In this document: positions 45,668-58,046 of the stretch, piece by piece
Numbering within the stretch: the first letter of the stretch is position 1
Layout of the letters: each line of letters starts with the position of its first letter
Assembly: GCF_050948175.1 (NCBI RefSeq)
Contig: NW_027490238.1
Location: 1 to 64,000 of the forward strand
Direction of reading: 5' to 3'
Length of the DNA: 64,000 nucleotides
Source of the DNA: Xylocopa sonorina
Taxonomy: Eukaryota > Arthropoda > Insecta > Hymenoptera > Apidae
Notes under the pieces: generated by a model
The model's input: the letters and a program-made list of their open reading frames with translations, nothing else
Told to the model about the DNA's origin: nothing
The model's database searches: none
Program-made: the position numbers and the translations under genes

Positions 45668-48600
45668 TAAATGCGACACTTCCTCGCTAGGAAATAGCGT
45701 TTGCAGATGTCAACGTATCGTAGCAATAGAGTTCTTATGATTCTTAAAACGCGATATCGCATCTCATTTCTATGTTTCATGGTAAGATATAATATGATTT
45801 GCGAAGTGTCATGTATTCCTCGTCTACACTTCAAATGAATGTAAATGCGACACTTCCTTGCAAGGAAATAGCGATTGCAGATGTCTACGTCTCGTAGCAA
45901 TAGAGTTCATATGATTCTTAAAACGCGATATCGCATCTCAATTCTATGTTTCATGGTAAGATATAACATGATTTGCGAAGTGTTATGTATTCCTTGTCTA
46001 CACTTCAAATGAATGTGATTGCGATACTTCCTCGCTAGGAAATAGCGTTTGCAGATGTCTACGTATCGTAGCAATAGCTTTCTAATGCTTCTTAAAACGC
46101 GATGTCGAATCTCATTTCTATGTTTCATGGTAAGATATAATATGATTTGCGAAGTGTCATGTATTGCTCGTCTACACTTCAAATGAATGTAAATGCGACA
46201 CTTCCTTGCAAGGAAATAGCGTTTGCAGATGTCTAGGTATCGTAGCAATAGAGTTCTAATGCTTCTTAAAACGCGATATCGCATCTCACTTCTATGTTTC
46301 ATGGTAAGATATAATATGATTTGCGAAGTGTCATGTATTCCTCGTCTACACTTCAAATGAATGTAAATGCGACACTTCCTTGCTAGGAAATAGCTTTTGC
46401 AGATGTCTAGGTATAGTAGCAATAGTGTTCTAATGCTTCTTAAATCGCGACATGGCATCTCATTTCAATGCTTCATGGTAAGATATAATATGATTTGCGA
46501 AGTGTTATGTATTCCTCGTCTACACTTCAAATGAATGTAAATGCGACACTTCCTTGCTAGGAAATAGCGTCTGCAGATGTCTGGGTATCGTAGCAACAGA
46601 GTTCTAATGCTACTTAAAACGCGATATCGCATCTCATTCCTATGTTTCATGGTAAGATATAATATTCATTGCGAAGTGTCATGTATTCCTCGTCTACACT
46701 TCAAATGAATGTGAATGCGACACTTCCTCGCTAGGAAATAGCGTTTGAAGATGTCTACGTATCGTAGCAATAGAGTTCTAATGCTTCTTAAAACGCGATA
46801 TCGCATTTCATTTCTATGTTTCATGGTAAGATATATTATGATTTGCGAAGTGTTATGTATTCCTCGTCTACACTTCAAATGAATGTAAATGCGACACTTC
46901 CTTGCTAGGAAATAGCGTCTGCAGATGTCTAGGTATCGTAGCAATAGAGTTCATATGATTCTTAAAACGAGATATTGCATCTCATATCTATGTTTCCTGA
47001 TAAGATATAATATTCATTGCGAAGTGTTATGCATTCCTCGTCTACGATTCAAATGAATGTAAATGCGACACTTCCATGCAAGGAAATAGCGTTTGCAGAT
47101 GTCTACGTATCGTAGCAATAGAGTTCTAATGCTACTTGAAACGCGATATCGCATCTCATTTCTATGTTTCATGGTAAGATATAATATGAGTTGCGAAGTG
47201 TCATGTATTCCTCGTCTACACTTCAAATGAATGTAAATGCGACACTTCCTTGCAAGGAAATAGCGATTGCAGATGTCTACGTCTCGTAGCAATAGAGTTC
47301 ATATGATTCTTAAAACGCGATATCGCATCTCATTTCTATGTTTCATGGTAAGATATAACATGATTTGCGAAGTGTTATGTATTCCTTGTCTACACTTCAA
47401 ATGAATGTAATTGCGATACTTCCTCGCTAGGAAATAGCGTTTGCAGATGTCTACGTATCGTAGCAATAGCTTTCTAATGCTTCTTAAAACGCGATGTCGA
47501 ATCTCATTTCTATGTTTCATGGTAAGATATAATATGATTTGCGAAGTGTCATGTATTGCTCGTCTACACTTCAAGTGAATGTAAATGCGACACTTCCTTG
47601 CAAGGAAATAGCGTTTGCAGATGTCTAGGTATCGTAGCAATAGAGTTCTAATGCTTCTTAAAACGCGATATCGCATCTCACTTCTATGTTTCATGGTAAG
47701 ATATAATATGATTTGCGAAGTGTCATGTATTCCTCGTCTACACTTCAAATGAATGTAAATGCGACACTTCCTTGCAAGGAAATAGCGATTGCAGATGTCT
47801 ACGTCTCGTAGCAATAGAGTTCATATGATTCTTAAAACGCGATATCGCATCTCATTTCTATGTTTCATGGTAAGATATAACATGATTTGCGAAGTGTTAT
47901 GTATTCCTTGTCTACACTTCAAATGAATGTAATTGCGATACTTCCTCGCTAGGAAATAGCGTTTGCAGATGTCTACGTATCGTAGCAATAGCTTTCTAAT
48001 GCTTCTTAAAACGCGATGTCGAATCTCATTTCTATGTTTCATGGTAAGATATAATATGATTTGCGAAGTGTCATGTATTGCTCGTCTACACTTCAAATGA
48101 ATGTAAATGCGACACTTCCTTGCAAGGAAATAGCGTTTGCAGATGTCTACGTATCGTAGCAGTAGAGTTCTAATGCTTCCTAAAACGCGATATCGCATCT
48201 CATTTCTATGTTTCATGGTAAGGTATAATATGATTTGCGAAGTGTTATGTATCCGTCGTCTACACTTCAAATGAATGTAAATGCGACACTTTCTTGCAAG
48301 GAAATAGCGTTTGCAGATGTCTACGTATCGTACCAACGGATTTCTGATGCTTCTTAAAACGCGATATCGCATCTCATTTCTATGTTTCATGGTAAGATAT
48401 AATATGATTTGCGAAGTGTTATGTATTCCTCGTCTACACTTCAAATGAATGTAAATGCGACACATCTTTGCGAGGAAATAGCGTTTACAGATGTCTACGT
48501 ATCGTTGCAATAGAGTTCTTATGATTCTTAAAACGCGATATCGCACCTCATTTCTATGTTTCATGGTAAGATATAATATGATTTGCGAAGTGTTATGTAT

Positions 48601-49236
48601 TCATCGCCTATACTTCAAATGAATGCAAATGCGAGACTTCTTTTCTAGGAAATAGCGTTTGCAGATGAAAACGTATCGTAGCAATAGAGTTCTTATGATT
48701 CTTAAAACGCGATATCGCATCTCATTTCTATGTTTCATGGTAAGATATAATATGATTTGCGAAGTAATATGTATTCCTCGTCTACACTTCAAATGAATGT
48801 AAATGCGACACTTCCTCGCTAAGAAATAGCGTTTGCAGATGTCTACGTATTGTAGCAATAGCTTTCTAATGCTTCTTAAAACGCGATATCGCATCTCATT
48901 TCTATGTTTCATGGTAAGATATAATATGATTTGCGAAGTGTTATGTATTCCTCGTCTACACATCAAATAAATGTAAATGCGCACTTCCTTGCAAGGAAAT
49001 AGCGTTTGCAGATGTCAACGTATCGTAGCAATAGAGTTCTTATGATTCTTAAAACGCGATATCGCATCTCATTTCTATGTTTCATTGTAAGATATAATAT
49101 GATATGCGAAGTGTTATGTATTCCTCGTCTACACTTCAAATGAATGTAAATGCGACACTTCTTTGCAAGGAAATAGCGTTTGCATATGTCTACGTATCGT
49201 AGCAATAGAGTTCCTATGATCCTTAAAACGCGATAT

Positions 49237-50892
49237 TGTAACGTCAGGCGTACCGCCTGCCACCCTCCGGCGTCCACCTCATCATCCCCAGCATCCGTAT
49301 CCGGAGCCCCTGCACACGGGCCACCCGCCGACTCGCCGTCCCTACAGAAGGAGACAAAGGTACGAGAGGGAAGAGGGATGCAGCATGCCGCGCCCACGCG
49401 CGACCTCCACACACGAGGGGGAGGACTTCACCCCGTATTACGAGGGCGAGGAGCTCTCCGACACGTACTGGGTCGAATCCCCAGCGATCACGAAGCCCTA
49501 TACGTACTTCTCGTACATGTGGGATTGGAATAAGCACACTACGCACCTATGTACATACACACCAACACACACCTAGATTTAAGTAAATATATGTATGCAC
49601 GGTTATGTTCCGTGCACTCGCGCGCACACTCGACGCTCGCGGCTCACGCTTAACGCGGGCCGCGCCCCACTCCGAACGGCCGCCCCACCACGAGGGCCGA
49701 GCGGCCGCCCTACTCCGACCGTCCGCCCCACCGCGAGGGCCCAGCGACTCGCGCGCCGCGCGACCCGAGGAGGTCGCGGACGAGAGATCCGAGAGTCAGT
49801 TCGTATCTCATCTCCGAACCGGAGAGTTCGTATCTCATCTCCGAACCGGAGAGTTCCAATCTCGCCTCCGAACGGAGGAGTTCGAATCTCACCTCCGAAC
49901 CGGAGAGTTCGTATCTCATCTCCGAACCGAGGAGTTCTAATCCAGCATCCGAACGATGCACTTCCGATCCGAGCAATAGGCTCATTCGCAACGAGCAATT
50001 AGCTCTAATGCATTCGTCTCTATCCATACTCCCATAGCGGAGTCCATTCGATACTTTATACTATTTCTAATTCTCATTGTAATCGCTAGTCAGTAACTTA
50101 GAATTTAGTCAAGTGTATCTAGTATAGTGAAATCATAGAATATAGTTTATTTTTACCAGATTCAAAGTATCTTTATTCGAGTTCAAATACAATTCCTTAA
50201 TTCTAATCCACGGGTACGCTCGCGATTATTCTAATTCTATATCTCATCTACGATAGTCTTGAGGCTCGACGACTAGAGCGAACCAGCGCTTAGTTGCTCC
50301 ATCCTCACTTCTACCGTGTACAGAATATCTTGGGCCCAGGTTGATCCCGGTAAGCTAGAGCGAACCAACGCTTAGCCGCGCCGTACTCGACCGAAGTTCA
50401 AGTATTCTCGACGAGCCTTGCACCTCCGACAAAGCGTACACGACGCGCGGGGAGGAGAGAGTTTATCCGTCGTCTCGCTCGGGAATACGTGGGTGATGCA
50501 CCAGAATATTCAATTTCCTACGTTCGAGCCCTGGTTCCTGTGAAGGAGGTTTCCTTCGCCGCACGACTCGTATGAGTCGCCAATCGTCAGGGCCAAACGC
50601 CGATACCTGCCAGCCGGAGTCAACCCGCCTGGACGCTTATTCCCGTAGACGTACCTCCGTTCCAGCCGTACGCCGCCGCCATCCCGGTTGCGGATCCAAG
50701 GCGCTCCAGGTACCTGGAAAGAGAAATCAGACAGCGGAATCAAGCCTTCGCAAGGTAAGTTTAGTGTTAGTTACCGTTTTATCGAGTCCGAAACGCCAAC
50801 GAACCCGGTCCGGACGCAATTCGCGTTATTTTCGGGAACGGTTACGACTTTGTGCCACCGTTGCGAGCGCAACCGCACCTCGGGACGTGACA
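49237..50892 (+). mobile_element. Solo LTR F, degraded, Ty3/gypsy family
   Basis: A 1,656-bp LTR in plus orientation with an intact 4-bp target duplication ATAT at 49233-49236 and 50893-50896. The insertion point is the centre of the satellite palindrome GCGATATCGC. It has five 27-bp units. It is the most decayed LTR: 13 bp of the TATA-like tract are missing near 49595; the TAG ending the pol-tail frame is TGG (49526-49528); the ATG of the LTR ORF is ACG (near 50410); and a TGA lies inside that ORF at 50573-50575. The splice-donor consensus is still intact. Confidence 0.95.
49799..49933 (+). repeat. 27-bp minisatellite in LTR F, 5 units
   Basis: Five 27-bp units of the same family as in the other LTRs, without the GTTGCTAACTC alternate type that fills the nine-unit arrays of D and the 5' LTR of E. 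This suggests that the nine-unit arrays grew by amplifying a 54-bp pair after F diverged. Confidence 0.92.
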
Positions 50893-51210
50893 ATATCGCA
50901 CCTCATTTCTATGTTTCATGGTAAGATATAATATGATTTGCGAAGTGTTATGTATTCCTCGTCTACACTTCAAATGAATGTAAATGCGACACTTCCTTGC
51001 AAGGAAATAGCGTTTGCAAATGTCTACCTATCGTAGCAGTAGTGTTCTAATGCTTCTTAGAACGCGATGTCGCATCTCATTTCTATGTTTCATGGTAAGA
51101 TATAATATGATTTGCGAAGTGCTATGTATTCCTCGTCTACACTTCAAATGAATGTAAATGCGACACTTCCTTGCAAGGAAATAGCGTTTGCAGATGTCTA
51201 CGTATCGAAG

Positions 51211-53523
51211 CAATAGTGTTCAAATGCTTCTTAAAGCGAGATATTGCATCTCATATCTATGTTTCATGATAAGATATAATATTCATTGCGAAGTGTTACG
51301 CATTCCTCGCCTACGATTCAAATGAATGTAAATGCGACACTTCCTTGCTAGGAAATAGCGATTGCAGAAGTCTACGTATCGTAGCAATAGAGTTCTAATG
51401 CTTCTTAAAACGCGATATCGCATCTCATTTCTATGTTTCATGGTAAGATGTAATATTATTTGCGAAGTGTTATGTATTCCTCGCCTATACTTCAAATGAA
51501 TGTAAATGCGAGACTTCTTTGCTAGGAAATAGCGTTTGCAGATGTTAACGTCTCGTAGCAATAGAGTTCATATGACTCTTAAAACGCGATATCGCATCTC
51601 ATTTCTATGTTTCATGGTAAGATATAACATGATTTGCGAAGTGTTATGTATTCCTTGTCTACACTTCAAATGAATGTGATTGCGATACTTCCTCGCTAGG
51701 AAATAGCGTTTGCAGATGTCTACGTATCGTAGCAATAGCTTTCTAATGCTTCTTGAAACGCGATGTCGAATCTCATTTCTATGTTGCATGGTAAGATATA
51801 ATATGATTTGCGAAGTGTCATGTATTGCTCGTCTACACTTCAAATGAATGTAAATGCGACACTTCCTTGCAAGGAAATAGCGTTTGCAGATGTCTAAGTA
51901 TCGTAGCAATAGAGTTCTAATGCTTCTTAAAACGCGATATCGCATCTCATATCTATGTTTCCTGATAAGATATAATATTCATTGCGATGTATTATGCATT
52001 CCTCGTTTACGATTCAAATGAATGTAAATGCGACACTTCCTTGCAAGGAAATAGCGTTAGCAGATGTCTACGTATCGTAGCAATAGAGTTCTTATGATTC
52101 TTAAAGAGCGATATCGCATCTCATTTCTATGTTTCATGGTAAGATATAATATTGTTTGCGAAGTAATATGTATTCCTCGTCTACACTTCAAATGAATGTA
52201 AATGCGACACTTCCTTGCTAGGAAATAGCGTCTGCAGATGTCTAGGTATCGTAGCAATAGAGTTCTAATGCTTCTTAAAATGCGATATCGCATCTCATTT
52301 CTATGTTTCATGGTAAGATATAATATGATTTGCGAAGTATCATGTATTCCTCGTCTACACTTCCAATGAATGTAAATGCGACACTTCCTTGCTAGGAAAT
52401 AGCGTCTGCAGATGTCTAGGTATCGTAGCAATAGAGTTCTAATGCTTCTTAAAATGCGATATCGCATCTCATTTCTATGTTTCATGGTAAGATATAATAT
52501 GATTTGCGAAGTGTTATGTATTCCTCGTCTACACTTCAAATGAATGTAAATGCGACACTTCCTTGCAAGGAAATAGCGTTTGCAGATGTCAACGTCTCGT
52601 AGCAATAGAGTTCATATGATTCTTAAAACGCGATATCGCATCTCATTTCAATGTTTCATGGTAAGATATAACATGATTTGCGAAGTGTTATGTATTCCTT
52701 GTCTACACTTCAAATGAATGTGATTGCGATACTTCCTCGCTAGGAAATAGCGTTTGCAGATGTCTACGTATCGTAGCAATAGCTTTCTAATGCTTCTTAA
52801 AACGCGATATCGAATCTCATTTCTATGTTTCATATTAAGATATAATATGATTTGCGAAGTGTCATGTATTCCTCGTCGACACTTCAAATGAATGTAAATG
52901 CGACACTTCCTTGCAAGGAAATAGCGTTTGCAGATGTCTACGTATCGTAGCAATAGAGTTCTTATGATTCTTTAAACGCTATATTGCATCTCATTTCTAC
53001 GTTTCATGGTAAGATATAATATGATTTGCGAAGTGTCATGTATTCCTCGTCTACACTTCAAATGAATGTGAATGCGACACTTCCTCGCTAGGGAATAGCG
53101 TTTGAAGATGTCTACGTATCGTAGCAATAGAGTTCTAATGCTTCTTAAAACGCGATATCGCATCTCATTTCTATGTTTCATGGTAAGATATAATATGATT
53201 TGCGAAGTGTTATGTATTCCTCGTCTACACTTCAAAGGAATGTAAATGCGACACTTCTTTGCTAGGAAACAGCGTTTGCAAATGTCTACCTATCGTAGCA
53301 ATAGTGTTCTAATGCTTCTTAAAACGCTATATCGCATCACATTTCTATGTTTCATGGTAAGATATAATATGATTAGCGAAGTATCATGTATTCCTCGTCT
53401 ACACTTCAAAGGAATGTAAATGCGACACTTCCTTGCTAGGAAATAGCGTCTGCAGATGTCTAGGTATCGTAGCAATAGAGTTCTAATGCTACTTAAAACG
53501 CGATATCGCATCTCATTTCTATG
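51211..53523. repeat. Higher-order satellite repeat H3, copy 1
   Basis: A block of about 2.3 kb recurring 4,523 bp to the right. Shared private variants in the same order include GATGTTAACGTCTC, ATGTTGCATGG, AATATTGTTTGCG, CACTTCCAATG, CATATTAAGAT and CTCGTCGACAC. The left edge lies near TAGTGTTCAAATG; the right edge is near 53523, where TGTTTCATGG faces TGCTTCATGG. Confidence 0.85.
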
Positions 53524-55733
53524 TTTCATGGTAAGATATAACATGATTTGCGAAGTGTTATGTATTCCTTGTCTACACTTCAAATGAATGTGATTGCGAT
53601 ACTTCCTCGCTAGGAAATAGCGTTTGCAGATGTCTACGTATCGTAGCAATAGCTTTCTAATGCTTCTTAAAACGCGATGTCGAATCTCATTTCTATGTTT
53701 CATGGTAAGATATAATATGATTTGCGAAGTGTCATGTATTGCTCGTCTACACTTCAAATGAATGTAAATGCGACACTTCCTTGCAAGGAAATAGCGTTTG
53801 CAGATGTCTAGGTATCGTAGCAATAGAGTTCTAATGCTTCTTAAAACGCGATATCGCATCTCACTTCTATGTTCCATGGTAAGATATAATATGATTTGCG
53901 AAGTGTTATGTATTCCTCGTCTACACTTCAAATGAAAGTAAATGCGACACTTCCTTGCAAGGAAATAGCGATTGCAGATGTCTACGTATCGTAGCAATAG
54001 AGTTCATATGATACTTAAAACGCGATATCGCATCTCATTTCTATGTTTCATGGTAAGATATAACATGATTTGCGAAGTATCATGTATTCCTCGTCTACAC
54101 TTCAAATGCATGTGAATGCGATACTTCCTCGCTAGGAAATAGCGTTTGCAGATGTCTACGTATCGTAGCAATAGCTTTCTAATGCGTCTTAAAACGCGAT
54201 ATCGAATCTCATTTCTATGTTTCATGGTAAGATATAATATGATTTGCGAACTGTTATGTATTCCTCGTCTACACTTCAAATGAATGTAAATGCGACACTT
54301 CCTCGCTAGGAAATAGCGTTTGCAGATGTCAACGTATCGTAGCAATAGAGTTCTTATGATTCTTAAAACGCGATATCGCATTTCATTTCTATGTTTCATG
54401 GTAAGATATAACATGATTTGCGAAGTGTTATGTATTCCTTGTCTACACTTCAAATGAATGTGATTGCGATACTTCCTCGCTAGGAAATAGCGTTTGCAGA
54501 TGTCTACGTATCGTAGCAATAGCTTTCTAATGCTTCTTAAAACGCGATATCGAATCTCATTTCTATGTTTCATGGTAAGATATAATATGATTTGCGAAGT
54601 GTTATGTATTCCTCGTCTACACTTCAAATGAATGTAAATGCGACACTTCCTCGCTAGGAAATAGCGTTTGCAGATGTCAACGTATCGTAGCAATAGAGTT
54701 CTTATGATTCTTAAAACGCGATATCGCATCTCATTTCTATGTTTCATGGTAAGATATAACATGATTTGCGAAGTGTTATGTATTCCTTGTCTACACTTCA
54801 AATGAATGTGATTGCGATACTTCCTCGCTAGGAAATAGCGTTTGCAGATGTCTACGTATCGTAGCAATAGAGTTCTAATGCTTCTTAAAACGCGATATCG
54901 CATCTCACTTCTATGTTTCATGGTAAGATATAATATGATTTGCGAAGTGTTATGTATTCCTCGTCTACACTTCAAATGAATGTAAATGCGACACTTCTTT
55001 GCTAGGAAACAGCGTTTGCAGATGTCTAGGTATCGTAGCAATAGAGTTCTAATGCTACTTAAAACGCGATATCGCATCTCATTTCTATGCTTCATGGTAA
55101 GATATAATATGATTTGCGAAGTGTTATGTATTCCTCGTCTACACTTCAAATGAATGTAAATGCGACACTTCCTTGCAAGGAAATAGCGATTGCAGATGTC
55201 TACGTATCGTAGCAATAGAGTTCGTATGATTCTTAAAACGCGATATCGCATCTCATTTTATGTTTCATGGTAAGATATAGCATGATTTGCGAAGTGTTAT
55301 GTATTCCTCGTCTACACTTCAAATGAATGTAAATGCGACACTTCTTTGCTAGGAAACAGCGTTTGCAGATGTCTAGGTATCGTAGCAATAGAGTTCTAAT
55401 GCTACTTAAAACGCGATATCGCATCTCATTTCTATGCTTCATGGTAAGATATAATATGATTTGCGAAGTGTTATGTATTCCTCGTCTACACTTCAAATGA
55501 ATGTAAATGCGACACTTCCTTGCAAGGAAATAGCGATTGCAGATGTCTACGTATCGTAGCAATAGAGTTCTAATGCTTCTTAAAACGCGATATCGCATCT
55601 CATTTCTATGTTTCATGGTAAGATATAATATGATTTGCGAAGTGTTATGTATTCCTCGTCTACACTTCAAATGAATGTAAATGCGACACTTCCTTGCTAG
55701 GAAATAGCGTCTGCAGATGTCTAGGTATCGTAG

Positions 55734-58046
55734 CAATAGTGTTCAAATGCTTCTTAAAACGAGATATTGCATCTCATACCTATGTTTCATGATAAGATAT
55801 AATATTCATTGCGAAGTGTTACGCATTCCTCGCCTACGATTCAAATGAATGTAAATGCGACACTTCCTTGCTAGGAAATAGCGATTGCAGAAGTCTACGT
55901 ATCGTAGCAATAGAGTTCTAATGCTTCTTAAAACGCGATATCGCATCTCATTTCTATGTTTCATGGTAAGATGTAATATTATTTGCGAAGTGTTATGTAT
56001 TCCTCGCCTATACTTCAAATGAATGTAAATGCGAGACTTCTTTGCTAGGAAATAGCGTTTGCAGATGTTAACGTCTCGTAGCAATAGAGTTCATATGACT
56101 CTTAAAACGCGATATCGCATCTCATTTCTATGTTTCATGGTAAGATATAACATGATTTGCGAAGTGTTATGTATTCCTTGTCTACACTTCAAATGAATGT
56201 GATTGCGATACTTCCTCGCTAGGAAATAGCGTTTGCAGATGTCTACGTATCGTAGCAATAGCTTTCTAATGCTTCTTAAAACGCGACGTCGAATCTCATT
56301 TCTATGTTGCATGGTAAGATATAATATGATTTGCGAAGTGTCATGTATTGCTCGTCTACACTTCAAATGAATGTAAATGCGACACTTCCTTGCAAGGAAA
56401 TAGCGTTTGCAGATGTCTAAGTATCGTAGCAATAGAGTTCTAATGCTTCTTAAAACGCGATATCGCATCTCATATCTATGTTTCCTGATAAGATATAATA
56501 TTCATTGCGATGTATTATGCATTCCTCGTTTACGATTCAAATGAATGTAAATGCGACACTTCCTTGCAAGGAAATAGCGTTAGCAGATGTCTACGTATCG
56601 TAGCAATAGAGTTCTTATGATTCTTAAAGAGCGATATCGCATCTCATTTCTATGTTTCATGGTAAGATATAATATTGTTTGCGAAGTAATATGTATTCCT
56701 CGTCTACACTTCAAATGAATGTAAATGCGACACTTCCTTTCTAGGAAATAGCGTCTGCAGATGTCTAGGTATCGTAGCAATAGAGTTCTAATGCTTCTTA
56801 AAATGCGATATCGCATCTCATTTCTATGTTTCATGGTAAGATATAATATGATTTGCGAAGTATCATGTATTCCTCGTCTACACTTCCAATGAATGTAAAT
56901 GCGACACTTCCTTGCTAGGAAATAGCGTCTGCAGATGTCTAGGTATCGTAGCAATAGAGTTCTAATGCTTCTTAAAATGCGATATCGCATCTCATTTCTA
57001 TGTTTCATGGTAAGATATAATATGATTTGCGAAGTGTTATGTATTCCTCGTCTACACTTCAAATGAATGTAAATGCGACACTTCCTTGCAAGGAAATAGC
57101 GTTTGCAGATGTCAACGTCTCGTAGCAATAGAGTTCATATGATTCTTAAAACGCGATATCGCATCTCATTTCAATGTTTCATGGTAAGATATAACATGAT
57201 TTGCGAAGTGTTATGTATTCCTTGTCTACACTTCAAATGAATGTGATTGCGATACTTCCTCGCTAGGAAATAGCGTTTGCAGATGTCTACGTATCGTAGC
57301 AATAGCTTTCTAATGCTTCTTAAAACGCGATATCGAATCTCATTTCTATGTTTCATATTAAGATATAATATGATTTGCGAAGTGTCATGTATTCCTCGTC
57401 GACACTTCAAATGAATGTAAATGCGACACTTCCTTGCAAGGAAATAGCGTTTGCAGATGTCTACGTATCGTAGCAATAGAGTTCTTATGATTCTTTAAAC
57501 GCTATATTGCATCTCATTTCTACGTTTCATGGTAAGATATAATATGATTTGCGAAGTGTCATGTATTCCTCGTCTACACTTCAAATGAATGTGAATGCGA
57601 CACTTCCTCGCTAGGGAATAGCGTTTGAAGATGTCTACGTATCGTAGCAATAGAGTTCTAATGCTTCTTAAAACGCGATATCGCATCTCATTTCTATGTT
57701 TCATGGTAAGATATAATATGATTTGCGAAGTGTTATGTATTCCTCGTCTACACTTCAAAGGAATGTAAATGCGACACTTCTTTGCTAGGAAACAGCGTTT
57801 GCAAATGTCTACCTATCGTAGCAATAGTGTTCTAATGCTTCTTAAAACGCTATATCGCATCACATTTCTATGTTTCATGGTAAGATATAATATGATTAGC
57901 GAAGTATCGTGTATTCCTCGTCTACACTTCAAAGGAATGTAAATGCGACACTTCCTTGCTAGGAAATAGCGTCTGCAGATGTCTAGGTATCGTAGCAATA
58001 GAGTTCTAATGCTACTTAAAACGCGATATCGCATCTCATTTCTATG
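55734..58046. repeat. Higher-order satellite repeat H3, copy 2
   Basis: Second copy of H3, with a few substitutions from copy 1 (for example GCGACGTCGAAT for GCGATGTCGAAT near 56286, and TTTCTAGG for TTGCTAGG near 56739). Its right part, together with following monomers to 58783, appears a third time at 62107-64000. Confidence 0.85.

Larger units (their letters stand above)
37935..49236. repeat. 174-bp satellite, block 6 (11.3 kb)
   Basis: About 65 monomers, same orientation as elsewhere. The first monomers after element E are irregular: near 38066 a junction joins AATGAATG directly to TCTACGTATCG, a monomer shortened by internal deletion. A 14-monomer higher-order block (41665-43237) recurs at 44095-45667, offset 2,430 bp. 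Variant-class monomers with AATATTCATTGCGAAG recur frequently, for example near 40410, 41456, 43364 and 43886. No other sequence is present. Confidence 0.95.
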
